This document shows, in pieces, positions 35,404 through 44,371 of a DNA stretch of 64,000 nt. The notes beneath the pieces are model-generated. The model worked only from the letters and a program-made list of their open reading frames with translations, was not told where the DNA came from and did not search any database. Source of the stretch: UBA1930 sp943371535 (GTDB lineage Bacteria; Bacteroidota; Bacteroidia; Chitinophagales; Chitinophagaceae); assembly GCA_943371535.1 (NCBI GenBank), contig CALRVE020000001.1:124001-188000 (forward strand), read 5' to 3'. Position numbers and translations under genes: made by a program. Position 1 is the first letter of the stretch, and each line of letters starts with the position of its first letter.

Positions 35404-36903
35404 TTACTTTCTACTATAATTAGGAGCTTCTTTAGTAATATCTACATCATGTGCATGGCTTTCTTTCATACCAGCATTGGTAATTTTTACGAAAGTGGCT
35501 TTTTGTAATTCAGCAATATTTTTAGCTCCACAATAACCCATACCACTTCTTAACCCACCAACATATTGATAAACAATTTCACTTAAACTTCCTTTATAAG
35601 CAACCCTGCCTTCAATACCTTCTGGAACATACTTTTTTACATCATCTTCTACATCTTGAAAATATCTATCACCACTACCTTGGCTCATTGCACCTAAGCT
35701 ACCCATTCCACGATATTCTTTAAACTTTCTTCCTTCATAAATAATGGTTTCTCCAGGACTTTCTTCCACCCCTGCAAACACACTTCCCATCATTACCACA
35801 TTTGCACCAGCAGCTAACGCTTTCACCATATCACCTGTGTAACGAATTCCACCATCGGCAATAACAGGAATATTTTTTCCTTTCAACGCATTACTAGCTT
35901 CCATTACAGCAGTAAGTTGTGGTACACCTGCACCTGCAACAATACGAGTAGTACAAATACTTCCAGGGCCAATACCTACTTTAACACAATTGGCACCAGC
36001 ATTAGCTAAAGCTAATGCACCTTCTGCAGTACCTACGTTACCACCAATAATTTGTAATTTTTTAAAGTTTTTTCTTAATGCTTTCAGTGCTTCAATTACA
36101 CCTTTACTATGGCCATGTGCACTGTCTAATGTAACCACATCAACTCCAACATGTATCAATGCTTCGGCACGTTGCATTAAATCGTTGGTAATACCTAAAG
36201 CAGCACCCACCAACAATCTTCCATAACCATCTTTCACAGCATTGGGGTGATTGGTGAGTTGTAAAATATCTCTATAAGTAATTAGTCCCACCAATTTACC
36301 TTGTTTATTTACAACAGGCAATTTTTCAATTTTATGATTGCTTAAAATGTTTTGAGCTTTTTTTAAATCCGTTCCTTCGGGTGCGGTAATTAGTTTTTCT
36401 TTGGTCATTACTTCACTCACTTTACGTTTTTTATCGGTTTCAAAACGTAAATCTCTATTGGTTAAAATGCCTACCAATTTTTGATTTTTATCGATGATAG
36501 GAATACCGCCAATTTTATTTTCTTTCATTAAACGCAAAGCATCGCCAATAGTAGCATCCACAAATAAAGTAACAGGGTCTATGATCATGCCACTTTCGCT
36601 ACGTTTTACTTTACGTACTTGTTCGGCCTGACGTTCAATACTCATGTTTTTGTGTAAAATGCCTAAACCTCCTTCTCTTGCCAATGCAATAGCTAAATTA
36701 GCTTCTGTTACAGTATCCATAGCTGCTGAAAGCATAGGAACGTTTAATACAATTTCTTTAGTAAGATGAGCACTGATGTTGACTTCTCTAGGTAAAACCT
36801 GACTGTAAGCAGGAACCAATAATACATCATCGAAAGTTAAACCATCAATAAAAGTTCGGTTGTTGTAAGTTGACTTGGAGCGTGGAGATTTTATTGTTGC
36901 CAT
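35404..36903 (-). CDS. guaB: IMP dehydrogenase
   Basis: It oxidises IMP to XMP with NAD, the first committed step to GMP. The start is the ATG at 36903 (MATIKSPRSKS); the frame is open up to 37023, but the added 40 residues would cross a perfect hairpin. About 499 residues with TIM barrel and two CBS domains (about residues 105-225). GIGPGSICTTR carries the catalytic cysteine, ADGGIRYTGD follows, and the flap shows YRGMGSLGAMSQGSGDRY. Expressed alone; converges on the S46 peptidase gene. Confidence 0.97.
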   Translation of the reverse strand: MATIKSPRSKSTYNNRTFIDGLTFDDVLLVPAYSQVLPREVNISAHLTKEIVLNVPMLSAAMDTVTEANLAIALAREGGLGILHKNMSIERQAEQVRKVKRSESGMIIDPVTLFVDATIGDALRLMKENKIGGIPIIDKNQKLVGILTNRDLRFETDKKRKVSEVMTKEKLITAPEGTDLKKAQNILSNHKIEKLPVVNKQGKLVGLITYRDILQLTNHPNAVKDGYGRLLVGAALGITNDLMQRAEALIHVGVDVVTLDSAHGHSKGVIEALKALRKNFKKLQIIGGNVGTAEGALALANAGANCVKVGIGPGSICTTRIVAGAGVPQLTAVMEASNALKGKNIPVIADGGIRYTGDMVKALAAGANVVMMGSVFAGVEESPGETIIYEGRKFKEYRGMGSLGAMSQGSGDRYFQDVEDDVKKYVPEGIEGRVAYKGSLSEIVYQYVGGLRSGMGYCGAKNIAELQKATFVKITNAGMKESHAHDVDITKEAPNYSRK

Positions 36904-36961
36904 GAGCAAAATTAATGGCACAAACAATATGTAGCAAATGAAGTTTTGGTGAACTGTGCGT

Positions 36962-36994
36962 AGAGTGGTCTTCTCTTGAAGAGAAGACCACTCT
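36962..36994. repeat. Perfect 33-base inverted repeat
   Basis: Two 16-base arms (AGAGTGGTCTTCTCTT and its complement) around a single G. It lies between the stop of the TPR-CHAT gene (37004) and the guaB start (36903), both on the reverse strand. It could act as a terminator for the first or a leader hairpin of guaB. There is no T run after it on the transcribed strand. Confidence 0.8.
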
Positions 36995-37003
36995 AAAAAA
37001 TCA

Positions 37004-40000
37004 TCACTCACCCACCAACACAAACCCAGCCCATTTAGTAGGGTCTTTGTATTTGGCTTTTAAGGTAAGTTGTGCTTTTCTAAAAGCAGTATAATAAGTG
37101 TCGCCTTTAAATACATTGCTATAAAAAAGCTGCATTAATTCTGCAGTTTCAGCATCGGGAACTTCCCATAAACTCATCAATAATTTCTTAACACCAGCCA
37201 TTTTAAAGGCACGCTGTAAACCATATACACCCTCACTTCCATTAATATCACCCAAAGCAGTTTGACAAGCACTTAATACTACCAAATCGGTATTTAATAA
37301 ATTGAGGTTGCTAATTTCTTGTGCAGTTACAATACCATCTTCTTGGTTTTCTAGTAAAGTGTCTTTACCCCAATAATTGTTTACCCCACTTAATACCAAA
37401 CCACTTCTTAATAAAGGAAAATCGTTGGTTGTATTGGTTGGAGGAAAATAAAAACCATGTGTTGCTATATGCAAAATACTAGGAGCATTATTGCCATTTA
37501 ATTGTTTAAAATTATCTTCAGAAGCGTTATTGCCAATATAGCTTTCAATTTTTAAGTTCGTTTGTATTGCATTTGAAGCAACGGTTTCAACTTCTGTTTT
37601 AGTGCCATGTAAATAATTGAAACGAATATTTTTATTGGCTGTGGTGTTTCTAAAACCAGTATTAATAGAAGTTGTTTTTTTGTTAGAAGAAATATTATTT
37701 ACATCATAATTAGCACCCCCAAATAATGCCATTGATTGAGTAGCATTTTTAGTTTGTATTGGTTGTAACAGCTCATTAATGCTGAGCAATTGATGTATAT
37801 CGTACTTGTCAATTAATTGCTTTTTACTACTGCTATCAGTTAGTGCTGCAAAACTTATTTTGTGTAAGAATCCTGCTGGTAAATTATAAATAGTAGTAGC
37901 GTTTTTTAAATGAGGTACTATTGGTTGCCAAATAAGATTGTACAAAGCAGCATCTATATTGGCTGTTGCTGTTTTTTCTTTTTGTATTGTGCTTCTTCCA
38001 CTACTGCTATGATAATTTTTTAGTAATTTTTGCAACTGACTTTCTTCAAATGCTGTTACAAATTTTGGTGTAGTATCATTGGGTGTAATTATAAATGCTG
38101 CATATAAAACAGAATCTGTACTGCCTTTTAATGAATGATATTTAAAGCTTGTCCAATGAATGAGTGCCTCATGTTGCTTTAGTTGTTGAGCTACTATTTT
38201 ACCACTGCTCCCTTTATTGGCAATACTATTTTGTAATGCAGGTAAAGCATTAATTAATTGCTTTTCTAATGCTTGTAATTGTTGTTGCAAACTATCTAAC
38301 TGTATGCCATTTATTTTTCTTTTTTCTTCACTCAGTTGAAGTGCTACTGCGAAAATTTTATGGGTATTTTGCCATTGTGTATATAGCTTTTTTACGGTGG
38401 TATCTTTTGATTGTGCTGCCCAACTACTCAATAATTGTTTGCCTTGTAACAACCAACCTTGTTTGGCTGTAGTACTTTGATAAAAGCTATTAATATTTGT
38501 TGGTTTAAAGTGGTGTAACATAGATAAAAAAATATCTTGCATTTCACTTTCATTTTTTAAGAAAAGTTCTTTTTCAGGTTCACTAAAGTTTTGTAATAAT
38601 AATTGCTGATTGGTATTTTCTGTTTGTAATGTTGTTGTAATAAGTTCATTCCATTGAATAAAATTGTTGCTTTTGTAGTAGAGAATGCTGAGTTTATTTA
38701 AGTCGTTTGCATAATTTGGATGCATAGTGCCCAAAACTTTTTCATCTATTGCTTTAGCTTCTAAATACATATTTTCTGCCTTGTTAAATAAGTTCATTTG
38801 TACATATAGATTGGCAAGGTTTAGTAAACTACTAGCATATTCTATATGCAATACACCCAATGCTTTTTTTCTAATTGCTAAGGCTTGTTCAAATAAATTT
38901 TCTGCTTCAGTATATTTGTTTAAACTCTTATACAATATGGCTAAATTGTTTAGTGCACTTGCATAAATGGGATGTTCTTCGCCATAACTTTTTTTATAAA
39001 TGCTGATGGATAGTTTTAATAAAGGTTCTGCTTCTATTTTTCTATTCATAGCCTCATATAAGGTTGCCAAATTATTAATGCTTGTAGCATAATCTGGGTG
39101 GGCTTCGCCCAATATGTTTTTTCTGAGTTTGATGGTTGAAAAGTAGATAGATTCTGCCTTTGCATAGTTACCCAAGTTCATATACAAGCCACCTAAGTTA
39201 TTGAGGCTTTTTGCATAGTCTGGATTTTCTGTTCCCAATGCCTTTTTATATGTACTTAACCCTAATGCATACATGTTTTCAGCAGCTAAATAATTGCCCA
39301 TTGTTTCGTAAAGAGCACCTAGATTATTATAACTCATAGCACAATCGGCATGTGTTGCTCCTAATACATTTTTTCTAATGTCTAAAGATTGTTTAAATAA
39401 TTTTTCAGCTTCTTCGTAGTTGCCCATACTTTCGTATAAGTAGCCTAAGTTGTTTAAACTCATTGCATAATCTACATGATTTTCTCCTGTTGAATTTTTA
39501 AAAATTTGTAGGGCTTGTTTATTGATGCTTTCTGCTAGTGAATAATTACCCATTGCTTCATATAAACTAGATATATTATTTAAACTAATTGCATAGCTAG
39601 GATGTGTTTCACCAAGGTTCTTTTTATCTATTATTAATGCTTTTTGATATAAGTTTTCAGCCTCTTTAAACCTTGCCATTTCTGTATATAAACCAGCCAT
39701 ATTACAAAGACTAACAGAATAGTCTGGGTGTTCTATACCCAATATTTTTTTTCTTATTTCTATTGAAATATTGTACAAGTTCTCTGCTAAAATATATTTA
39801 CCTGTTTTTTGATATAAATAAGCCAAGTTGTTTGATGCACTAGCATAATTGGCATGTTCTTCACCAAGTATTTTTTTAAGTATTGCAATAGACTTTAAAT
39901 AATAAATTTCAGATGAGTCGTACTTACCAACAAGTCTAAATATACCAGCCAAATTATTTAAGCTAACTGCATAGTCTGTGTTATTTTCTCCTAATAATTT

Positions 40001-40564
40001 TTTTCTAATAGCTAAAGCCGATTTTGATAAAGGTTCGGCAGTTGCATAATTGCCTATTGCTTCATACAGTTGGGCAAGGTTACTTAGAATGGTTGCATAA
40101 TCTGCATGATTCTTTCCAATGGTTTTACCAAAAATGACCAATACTTTTTTAAATAAATCTTCTGCTCCTTTATAGTTGCCCATTTCAAAATACAGCATTG
40201 CTAAATCGTTTAAACTACCTGCATAATCAATATGATTAATTCCATATTTCTTTTTGTAAATTAAAATAGCTATTTTAAAGTAGGGTTCGGCTTCATTGTA
40301 TGCTCCTAAAAGAACATAAGTATCTGCCAAGTTGTTTGAACTGATAGCATAACAAATATGTGATTTGCCAAAAATAATAGTAGCTTTTTTAAAAGCCTTC
40401 TTAGCAAAAATTAATGCAGAATCATTTACACCATTTTCAATATAAGCTTCTGTTTGTTTATTTAATTTCACCCATGCCAAAGAATCGGCTTTGGTTGTTT
40501 TTTGTGCAGTTAGTTTTATTGTACTTGCAAAAAAGAACAAAACAATACAACAATATTTAAGCAT
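37004..40564 (-). CDS. Exported TPR-CHAT protein (caspase-like)
   Basis: 1186 residues. Residues 1-21 look like a signal peptide (cut near LTAQ). Residues about 60-640 hold 14 tandem tetratricopeptide units of 42 residues (kinesin-light-chain type, consensus YAxSLNNLAxLYExMGNY). After a helical region the last 250 residues are a CHAT domain, a relative of caspases and separase. The dyad is intact: H1036 (LHIATHGFY) and C1100 (VLSACQTALG). Likely a periplasmic or surface protease or scaffold switched by partner binding to the TPR array. No substrate gene is evident nearby. The repeat units are highly similar, so the unit count could vary between strains. Confidence 0.93.
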   Translation of the reverse strand: MLKYCCIVLFFFASTIKLTAQKTTKADSLAWVKLNKQTEAYIENGVNDSALIFAKKAFKKATIIFGKSHICYAISSNNLADTYVLLGAYNEAEPYFKIAILIYKKKYGINHIDYAGSLNDLAMLYFEMGNYKGAEDLFKKVLVIFGKTIGKNHADYATILSNLAQLYEAIGNYATAEPLSKSALAIRKKLLGENNTDYAVSLNNLAGIFRLVGKYDSSEIYYLKSIAILKKILGEEHANYASASNNLAYLYQKTGKYILAENLYNISIEIRKKILGIEHPDYSVSLCNMAGLYTEMARFKEAENLYQKALIIDKKNLGETHPSYAISLNNISSLYEAMGNYSLAESINKQALQIFKNSTGENHVDYAMSLNNLGYLYESMGNYEEAEKLFKQSLDIRKNVLGATHADCAMSYNNLGALYETMGNYLAAENMYALGLSTYKKALGTENPDYAKSLNNLGGLYMNLGNYAKAESIYFSTIKLRKNILGEAHPDYATSINNLATLYEAMNRKIEAEPLLKLSISIYKKSYGEEHPIYASALNNLAILYKSLNKYTEAENLFEQALAIRKKALGVLHIEYASSLLNLANLYVQMNLFNKAENMYLEAKAIDEKVLGTMHPNYANDLNKLSILYYKSNNFIQWNELITTTLQTENTNQQLLLQNFSEPEKELFLKNESEMQDIFLSMLHHFKPTNINSFYQSTTAKQGWLLQGKQLLSSWAAQSKDTTVKKLYTQWQNTHKIFAVALQLSEEKRKINGIQLDSLQQQLQALEKQLINALPALQNSIANKGSSGKIVAQQLKQHEALIHWTSFKYHSLKGSTDSVLYAAFIITPNDTTPKFVTAFEESQLQKLLKNYHSSSGRSTIQKEKTATANIDAALYNLIWQPIVPHLKNATTIYNLPAGFLHKISFAALTDSSSKKQLIDKYDIHQLLSINELLQPIQTKNATQSMALFGGANYDVNNISSNKKTTSINTGFRNTTANKNIRFNYLHGTKTEVETVASNAIQTNLKIESYIGNNASEDNFKQLNGNNAPSILHIATHGFYFPPTNTTNDFPLLRSGLVLSGVNNYWGKDTLLENQEDGIVTAQEISNLNLLNTDLVVLSACQTALGDINGSEGVYGLQRAFKMAGVKKLLMSLWEVPDAETAELMQLFYSNVFKGDTYYTAFRKAQLTLKAKYKDPTKWAGFVLVGE

Positions 40565-40690
40565 TGGTTGGGTTATTTTTTGGTAAGATACAAATTCACA
40601 TTTGATTACTTTATATCAAAAAATAAACCCGACTAAAAATAGAAGGGTTTAAATCAAAATGCAAGCTATAGATTACTTATAAAATGTATA

Positions 40691-40712
40691 CCACACCTTA
40701 AAAGATGTGGCA
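40691..40712. terminator. Hairpin downstream of the hom remnant
   Basis: CCACA-c-CTT, loop AAA, AG-a-TGTGG. On the reverse strand it lies downstream of the decayed hom fragment and upstream of the TPR-CHAT gene. It has no clear T run on that strand. Confidence 0.4.
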
Positions 40713-40726
40713 TATATTTTACAATA

Positions 40727-40925
40727 CACTAGCCAATTCTAAACTTCTTTGCTGAACATCTCTATAATCAATATTTTCAATAATTTGGTTGGTGATAGAA
40801 TTAAAGAAACACCATGTTGTTTCCACCAATCATCTTTGAATAATTGCTCTGCATGAATTACCCCAACAAAATAACTTCTTTGTTGACTTCTGTGAAATTC
40901 TTCAATTAAAGAAAATCCTTTTGTA
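40727..40925 (-). pseudogene. Decayed duplicate of the 3' end of homoserine dehydrogenase
   Basis: This stretch is about 90% identical by eye to 42928-43117, the 3' end of the intact hom gene, in the same orientation. It reads EEFHRSQQRSYFVGVIHAE and DDWWKQHGVSLI, against EEFHSGQQRSYFVGVIHAE and DDWWKQHDVSLI in hom. A one-base deletion near 40790 then shifts the frame, after which IIENIDYRDVQ and RSLELA and a stop codon appear in the shifted frame. Upstream of 40925 the similarity fades and stop codons occur. It is not translatable and is a remnant; it lies just downstream of the serine hydrolase gene. Confidence 0.92.
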
Positions 40926-40972
40926 AAAAATATCAGTATTTAAATTTATAGATTGTGCATCTAAAACCACAA

Positions 40973-42781
40973 CTATTTTTTTATAAAAGTAACTGCACTT
41001 TTTCCATTTAATAGTATGGAATAAGCTCCATTTATAAGTCTTGAAATTGGTAAAGTAATAACTTGATTACCTTTTATAATATCTTTTATTATATTTATTT
41101 TTTGTACTCCTAAAGCATTTATAATTGTTATACTTACGCTTTGGTTTTTAAATGAACCAATTGCAATATTTAAGAAGTTTGTTGCTGGGTTAGGATAAAT
41201 ATATTGGATGGATAAATCGTTTATTTTGGATATAGTTATTTGCTTTACTATACTATAGGTTATTTTGCCATCTTTATCAACCTGTTTTAAACGATAATAA
41301 TTTATGCCATCTGAAAAATTTAAATCGTTAAAAGTATATTGATTTGTTGCAGTACTGTTGCCCATTAATGCCTTAGAAGCAACAAATGCAATTGTTGTAA
41401 ATCTATTGCCATCAGTGCTTCTCTCAATTTCAAAACCATTGTTGTTTATTTCGTTCAGTGTATTCCAAAATAATTGTATTTGATTGTTTTTTTTCAGCAA
41501 ACTAAAATTATCTATTGTTACGGGTAATGACGTTAATAAAAAGGTATTTACTGCATTAAATACTTTTTCTTCTACACAATAAAAAGCTGTGTTGCAAGAG
41601 GTATAACTACCAAATTTTCCATTGGTAATAAATACAACTCCTGTTTTTGTGGCTGTATCAATAAAGGTATCGCTTATTAAACCATAGGCTTCGCCAGTAT
41701 GGCCCCACATTATTTTGCCTGCAAATACTTGATCGTTTGTTGGGTTTGCAGTAGAAATTTGTAAGCCCAAACCCCATCTTCTAAATAAACCATAATAATT
41801 GTTACCACTCGCAGCATTGGTATAGGTATATTCTGGATTTCGCATTCTTCTTACGGTGCTATCATTTAAAATTCTAACTCCAGAAAGCGAAATGCCATTT
41901 CTAGAAATCATAGATGTAAAAATTGCTAATTCTCTAGCACTAATTCTTAAATTACCTTGTGGCCCAAAAACCAACCCATTACTGCCAATTGTATATGTAC
42001 TATAATTTCTAGGTGTTGGTGCAACGCCATTAAAGTTATCTGCTTGTGGTGTCCAAACATTGCTAACCCTTCTATATAAAGTTGCCAAATCATTAATGTC
42101 GGCAGCAATATCATCTATATTAAAACTACCAGTAATGCCCAATGGTTGTAAAATATTTTGACGAACATAAATATCAAATCTTTGGTTCGATATCTTTTCA
42201 ACCAAAGTTCCAATAACACCAAACTGTACATTCGAATAATTAAAGTACGTACCTGGCCTTTCAGTTCTAAACATGTTAGCTGTATAGTAAGTGCCAGTGG
42301 GTGTAAGTAACTGGCTTATTGGTGGTGGCGTTAAAGCTGATGTAGCCGATAAAAAACCATTATAACCAGTGCCATCTTGTATGCTACTTTTGTGACTCAA
42401 CAACATTCTAAAAGTAATTTTATCTGAAGGAAAATTGGGGTTACGCAATGTAAAACCTAAGTAAGAACTTACATCATCATCTAGTTGAAACAAATTTTGC
42501 TCGTATAATTTCATTAGGGCTACAGCCGAAATTGATTTGCTAATAGAGGCTATTCTATATCTAGTGTTGGCATTAACTGGTAAATCGCTAGCTATATTTC
42601 TTTTCCCAAAATATCCTTGGTAGGCTATACTATCTCCTCGAATAGCAATTACCGACATGCCAGCCAAAGCTTCATCGTTTGCGATTGTTTGTAATCCAGC
42701 AGTAAGTGCAGCGTCTTGTGCTTGATTTTTATTTATCAGAAGCAAAAAACAGATTACTAAGGTATACAATTTTACAAGCAT
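40973..42781 (-). CDS. Secreted beta-lactamase-family serine hydrolase with T9SS sorting domain
   Basis: I start at ATG 42781 (MLVKLYTLVICFLLL), which gives a clean signal peptide ending near NQAQ; ATG 42808 adds nine residues. The domain of about 390 residues is class C beta-lactamase-like: SxxK in SISKSI, YxN in YSNVQFG, and HTG in HTGEAYG. Such proteins act as D-aminopeptidases, esterases or peptidoglycan hydrolases; the real substrate is open. After a fibronectin-like linker (NGFEIERSTDGNRF) the last about 80 residues (YPNPATNFLNIAIG...) are a T9SS type A sorting domain. The gene sits between hom and the decayed hom copy. Confidence 0.9.
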   Translation of the reverse strand: MLVKLYTLVICFLLLINKNQAQDAALTAGLQTIANDEALAGMSVIAIRGDSIAYQGYFGKRNIASDLPVNANTRYRIASISKSISAVALMKLYEQNLFQLDDDVSSYLGFTLRNPNFPSDKITFRMLLSHKSSIQDGTGYNGFLSATSALTPPPISQLLTPTGTYYTANMFRTERPGTYFNYSNVQFGVIGTLVEKISNQRFDIYVRQNILQPLGITGSFNIDDIAADINDLATLYRRVSNVWTPQADNFNGVAPTPRNYSTYTIGSNGLVFGPQGNLRISARELAIFTSMISRNGISLSGVRILNDSTVRRMRNPEYTYTNAASGNNYYGLFRRWGLGLQISTANPTNDQVFAGKIMWGHTGEAYGLISDTFIDTATKTGVVFITNGKFGSYTSCNTAFYCVEEKVFNAVNTFLLTSLPVTIDNFSLLKKNNQIQLFWNTLNEINNNGFEIERSTDGNRFTTIAFVASKALMGNSTATNQYTFNDLNFSDGINYYRLKQVDKDGKITYSIVKQITISKINDLSIQYIYPNPATNFLNIAIGSFKNQSVSITIINALGVQKINIIKDIIKGNQVITLPISRLINGAYSILLNGKSAVTFIKK

Positions 42782-42927
42782 ATAAAATATATTAATGTGT
42801 GTAGGCACAAGTTAGTAATATTTATTAGAAAGGGAGGTAAATTATTAAATAAATTTTCTAAGTTCATATAGGCATAACTATTTTAATTGAAAACTTATCT
42901 TACAATTTTAAAACCTTTTAGTAAAGG

Positions 42928-44184
42928 TTATAACACACCAGCCAATTCCAAACTTCTTTTCTGTACATCTCTATAATCAATATTTTCAATAATTGGTTCT
43001 GGTGTAAGAATTAAAGAAACATCATGTTGTTTCCACCAATCATCTTTCAATAATTTTTCAGCATGAATTACACCAACAAAATAACTTCTTTGTTGACCAC
43101 TATGAAATTCTTCAATCCATTCAAACGCATCTTTTTGAACGCTTTTTAAATTGTCGTAACTCACATATACTTTTAAATAGTATTCATTGCTCAATTTATT
43201 TTCTACTGATTGATATTTCTTCTTGTACTCGTATTTATAATTGTAACGCAAGGCAGAAATATCAATCAATACAGCTGATGCAGTTGGAAAACTTCCTGCT
43301 CCTTTACCATAAAAGAATTGCTTATCCGAAAATCCACTTTCAATCACCACACCATTGTATTCATTTTCTACATTGTACAATTGAGTATCGGCAGTTACAA
43401 ACTGTGGCAACAAATAGGCTGCAATTTTTCCATTTTTTAGTTTAACTGCTTTAGCTACTAGTTTAATTTTAAACTCTTTTTCATTGGCTACTTTTGCATC
43501 TTGTACTTGAATATTTTGTATGCCATTAAACAGTATTGAAGTTGGTTGGGTTACAATGCCATAAGCATGCACCAATAAAATGGTGAGTTTGTTTACAGCA
43601 TCAATTCCCAATACATCGAGGCTTGGATTACTTTCAGCAAAACCCAATTGTTGAGCTTGTAATAAGGCTTCCACAAATTCTAATCCCTCATTAAAAATTT
43701 TGGACAAAATAAAATTGGTACTACCATTTACAATGCCACTAACGCTATGCAGTAAGTCATTGTCGTAGTATTCTTCTAAATTTCTTATTACAGGAATGGA
43801 TGCACAGGTAGATGCTTCATACAAAAAAGGTACATTATGTTTTTTTTGTAAAGCCAATAATTCTTCTAAATGTTCTGCTATTAATTTTTTATTGGCACTT
43901 ACAACAGCTTTGCCTTTTTTTAAGGCTTCAGTTACAATATAATAAGCAGCATCGGCATCATCAATTAATTCAACAATTACGTTGATAGAATCATCGTTCA
44001 AAACTTCATTTGCTAACTGTGTAAATATTTCTCCCGGTGCATTTCTTTTTTTATCAGGATGTTTAATGACAATTCTTTTAATCCTTGCATTAAGGGAAGG
44101 CGTTTGTTTTAAAATTTTATATAAGCCTTCGCCTACTACGCCAAAGCCAAATAATCCCAGAGTTAATTGTTTATGTGTTGACAT
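42928..44184 (-). CDS. hom: Homoserine dehydrogenase
   Basis: It reduces aspartate semialdehyde to homoserine, the branch point to methionine and threonine. About 418 residues from ATG 44184 (MSTHKQLTLGLFGFGVVGEG), with the nucleotide-binding GFGVVGEG, the homoserine dehydrogenase core (SANKKLIAEH, YEASTCASIPVIRNL, GIVNGSTNFIL), and a C-terminal ACT-like regulatory part. An earlier GTG at 44208 would add residues encoded by an intergenic repeat. It is the third gene of the metY-metX-hom set. The last 190 bases are duplicated at 40.7-40.9 kb. Confidence 0.95.
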   Translation of the reverse strand: MSTHKQLTLGLFGFGVVGEGLYKILKQTPSLNARIKRIVIKHPDKKRNAPGEIFTQLANEVLNDDSINVIVELIDDADAAYYIVTEALKKGKAVVSANKKLIAEHLEELLALQKKHNVPFLYEASTCASIPVIRNLEEYYDNDLLHSVSGIVNGSTNFILSKIFNEGLEFVEALLQAQQLGFAESNPSLDVLGIDAVNKLTILLVHAYGIVTQPTSILFNGIQNIQVQDAKVANEKEFKIKLVAKAVKLKNGKIAAYLLPQFVTADTQLYNVENEYNGVVIESGFSDKQFFYGKGAGSFPTASAVLIDISALRYNYKYEYKKKYQSVENKLSNEYYLKVYVSYDNLKSVQKDAFEWIEEFHSGQQRSYFVGVIHAEKLLKDDWWKQHDVSLILTPEPIIENIDYRDVQKRSLELAGVL

Positions 44185-44203
44185 GTTTTTATTTTTTGGT
44201 TTT

Positions 44204-44371
44204 ACCACAGAGCAAGGGAGTTAAAGAAGTTACACAGAGTTTTTCTTTGTGCAATCTTTGTGTTCTTTGTGTCTTTGTGGTTATGTTTATTTTACCACAG
44301 AGTAACTGAGTAAAAGAGTTTGCATAGAGTTTTTCTTTGTGAATTTTTGTATTTTCTGTGTCTCTGTGGTT
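44204..44371. repeat. Two tandem ACCACAGAG repeat units
   Basis: Unit one runs 44204-44282 and unit two 44294-44371. Each starts with ACCACAGAG and ends with a complementary TTGTGGTT or CTCTGTGGTT, with GAGTTTTTCTTTGTG in the middle. The stop codon of metX (44370-44372) overlaps the end of unit two. Same family as the element at 22165. Confidence 0.75.

Noticed and set aside
36904..37023. N-terminal extension of guaB
   Set aside because: The added 40 residues cross a perfect inverted repeat, have no IMP dehydrogenase similarity, and the family start is at 36903.
37900..40400. Strong tandem DNA periodicity of 126 bases
   Set aside because: It is explained by the TPR units of the TPR-CHAT protein, not by a satellite or CRISPR array.
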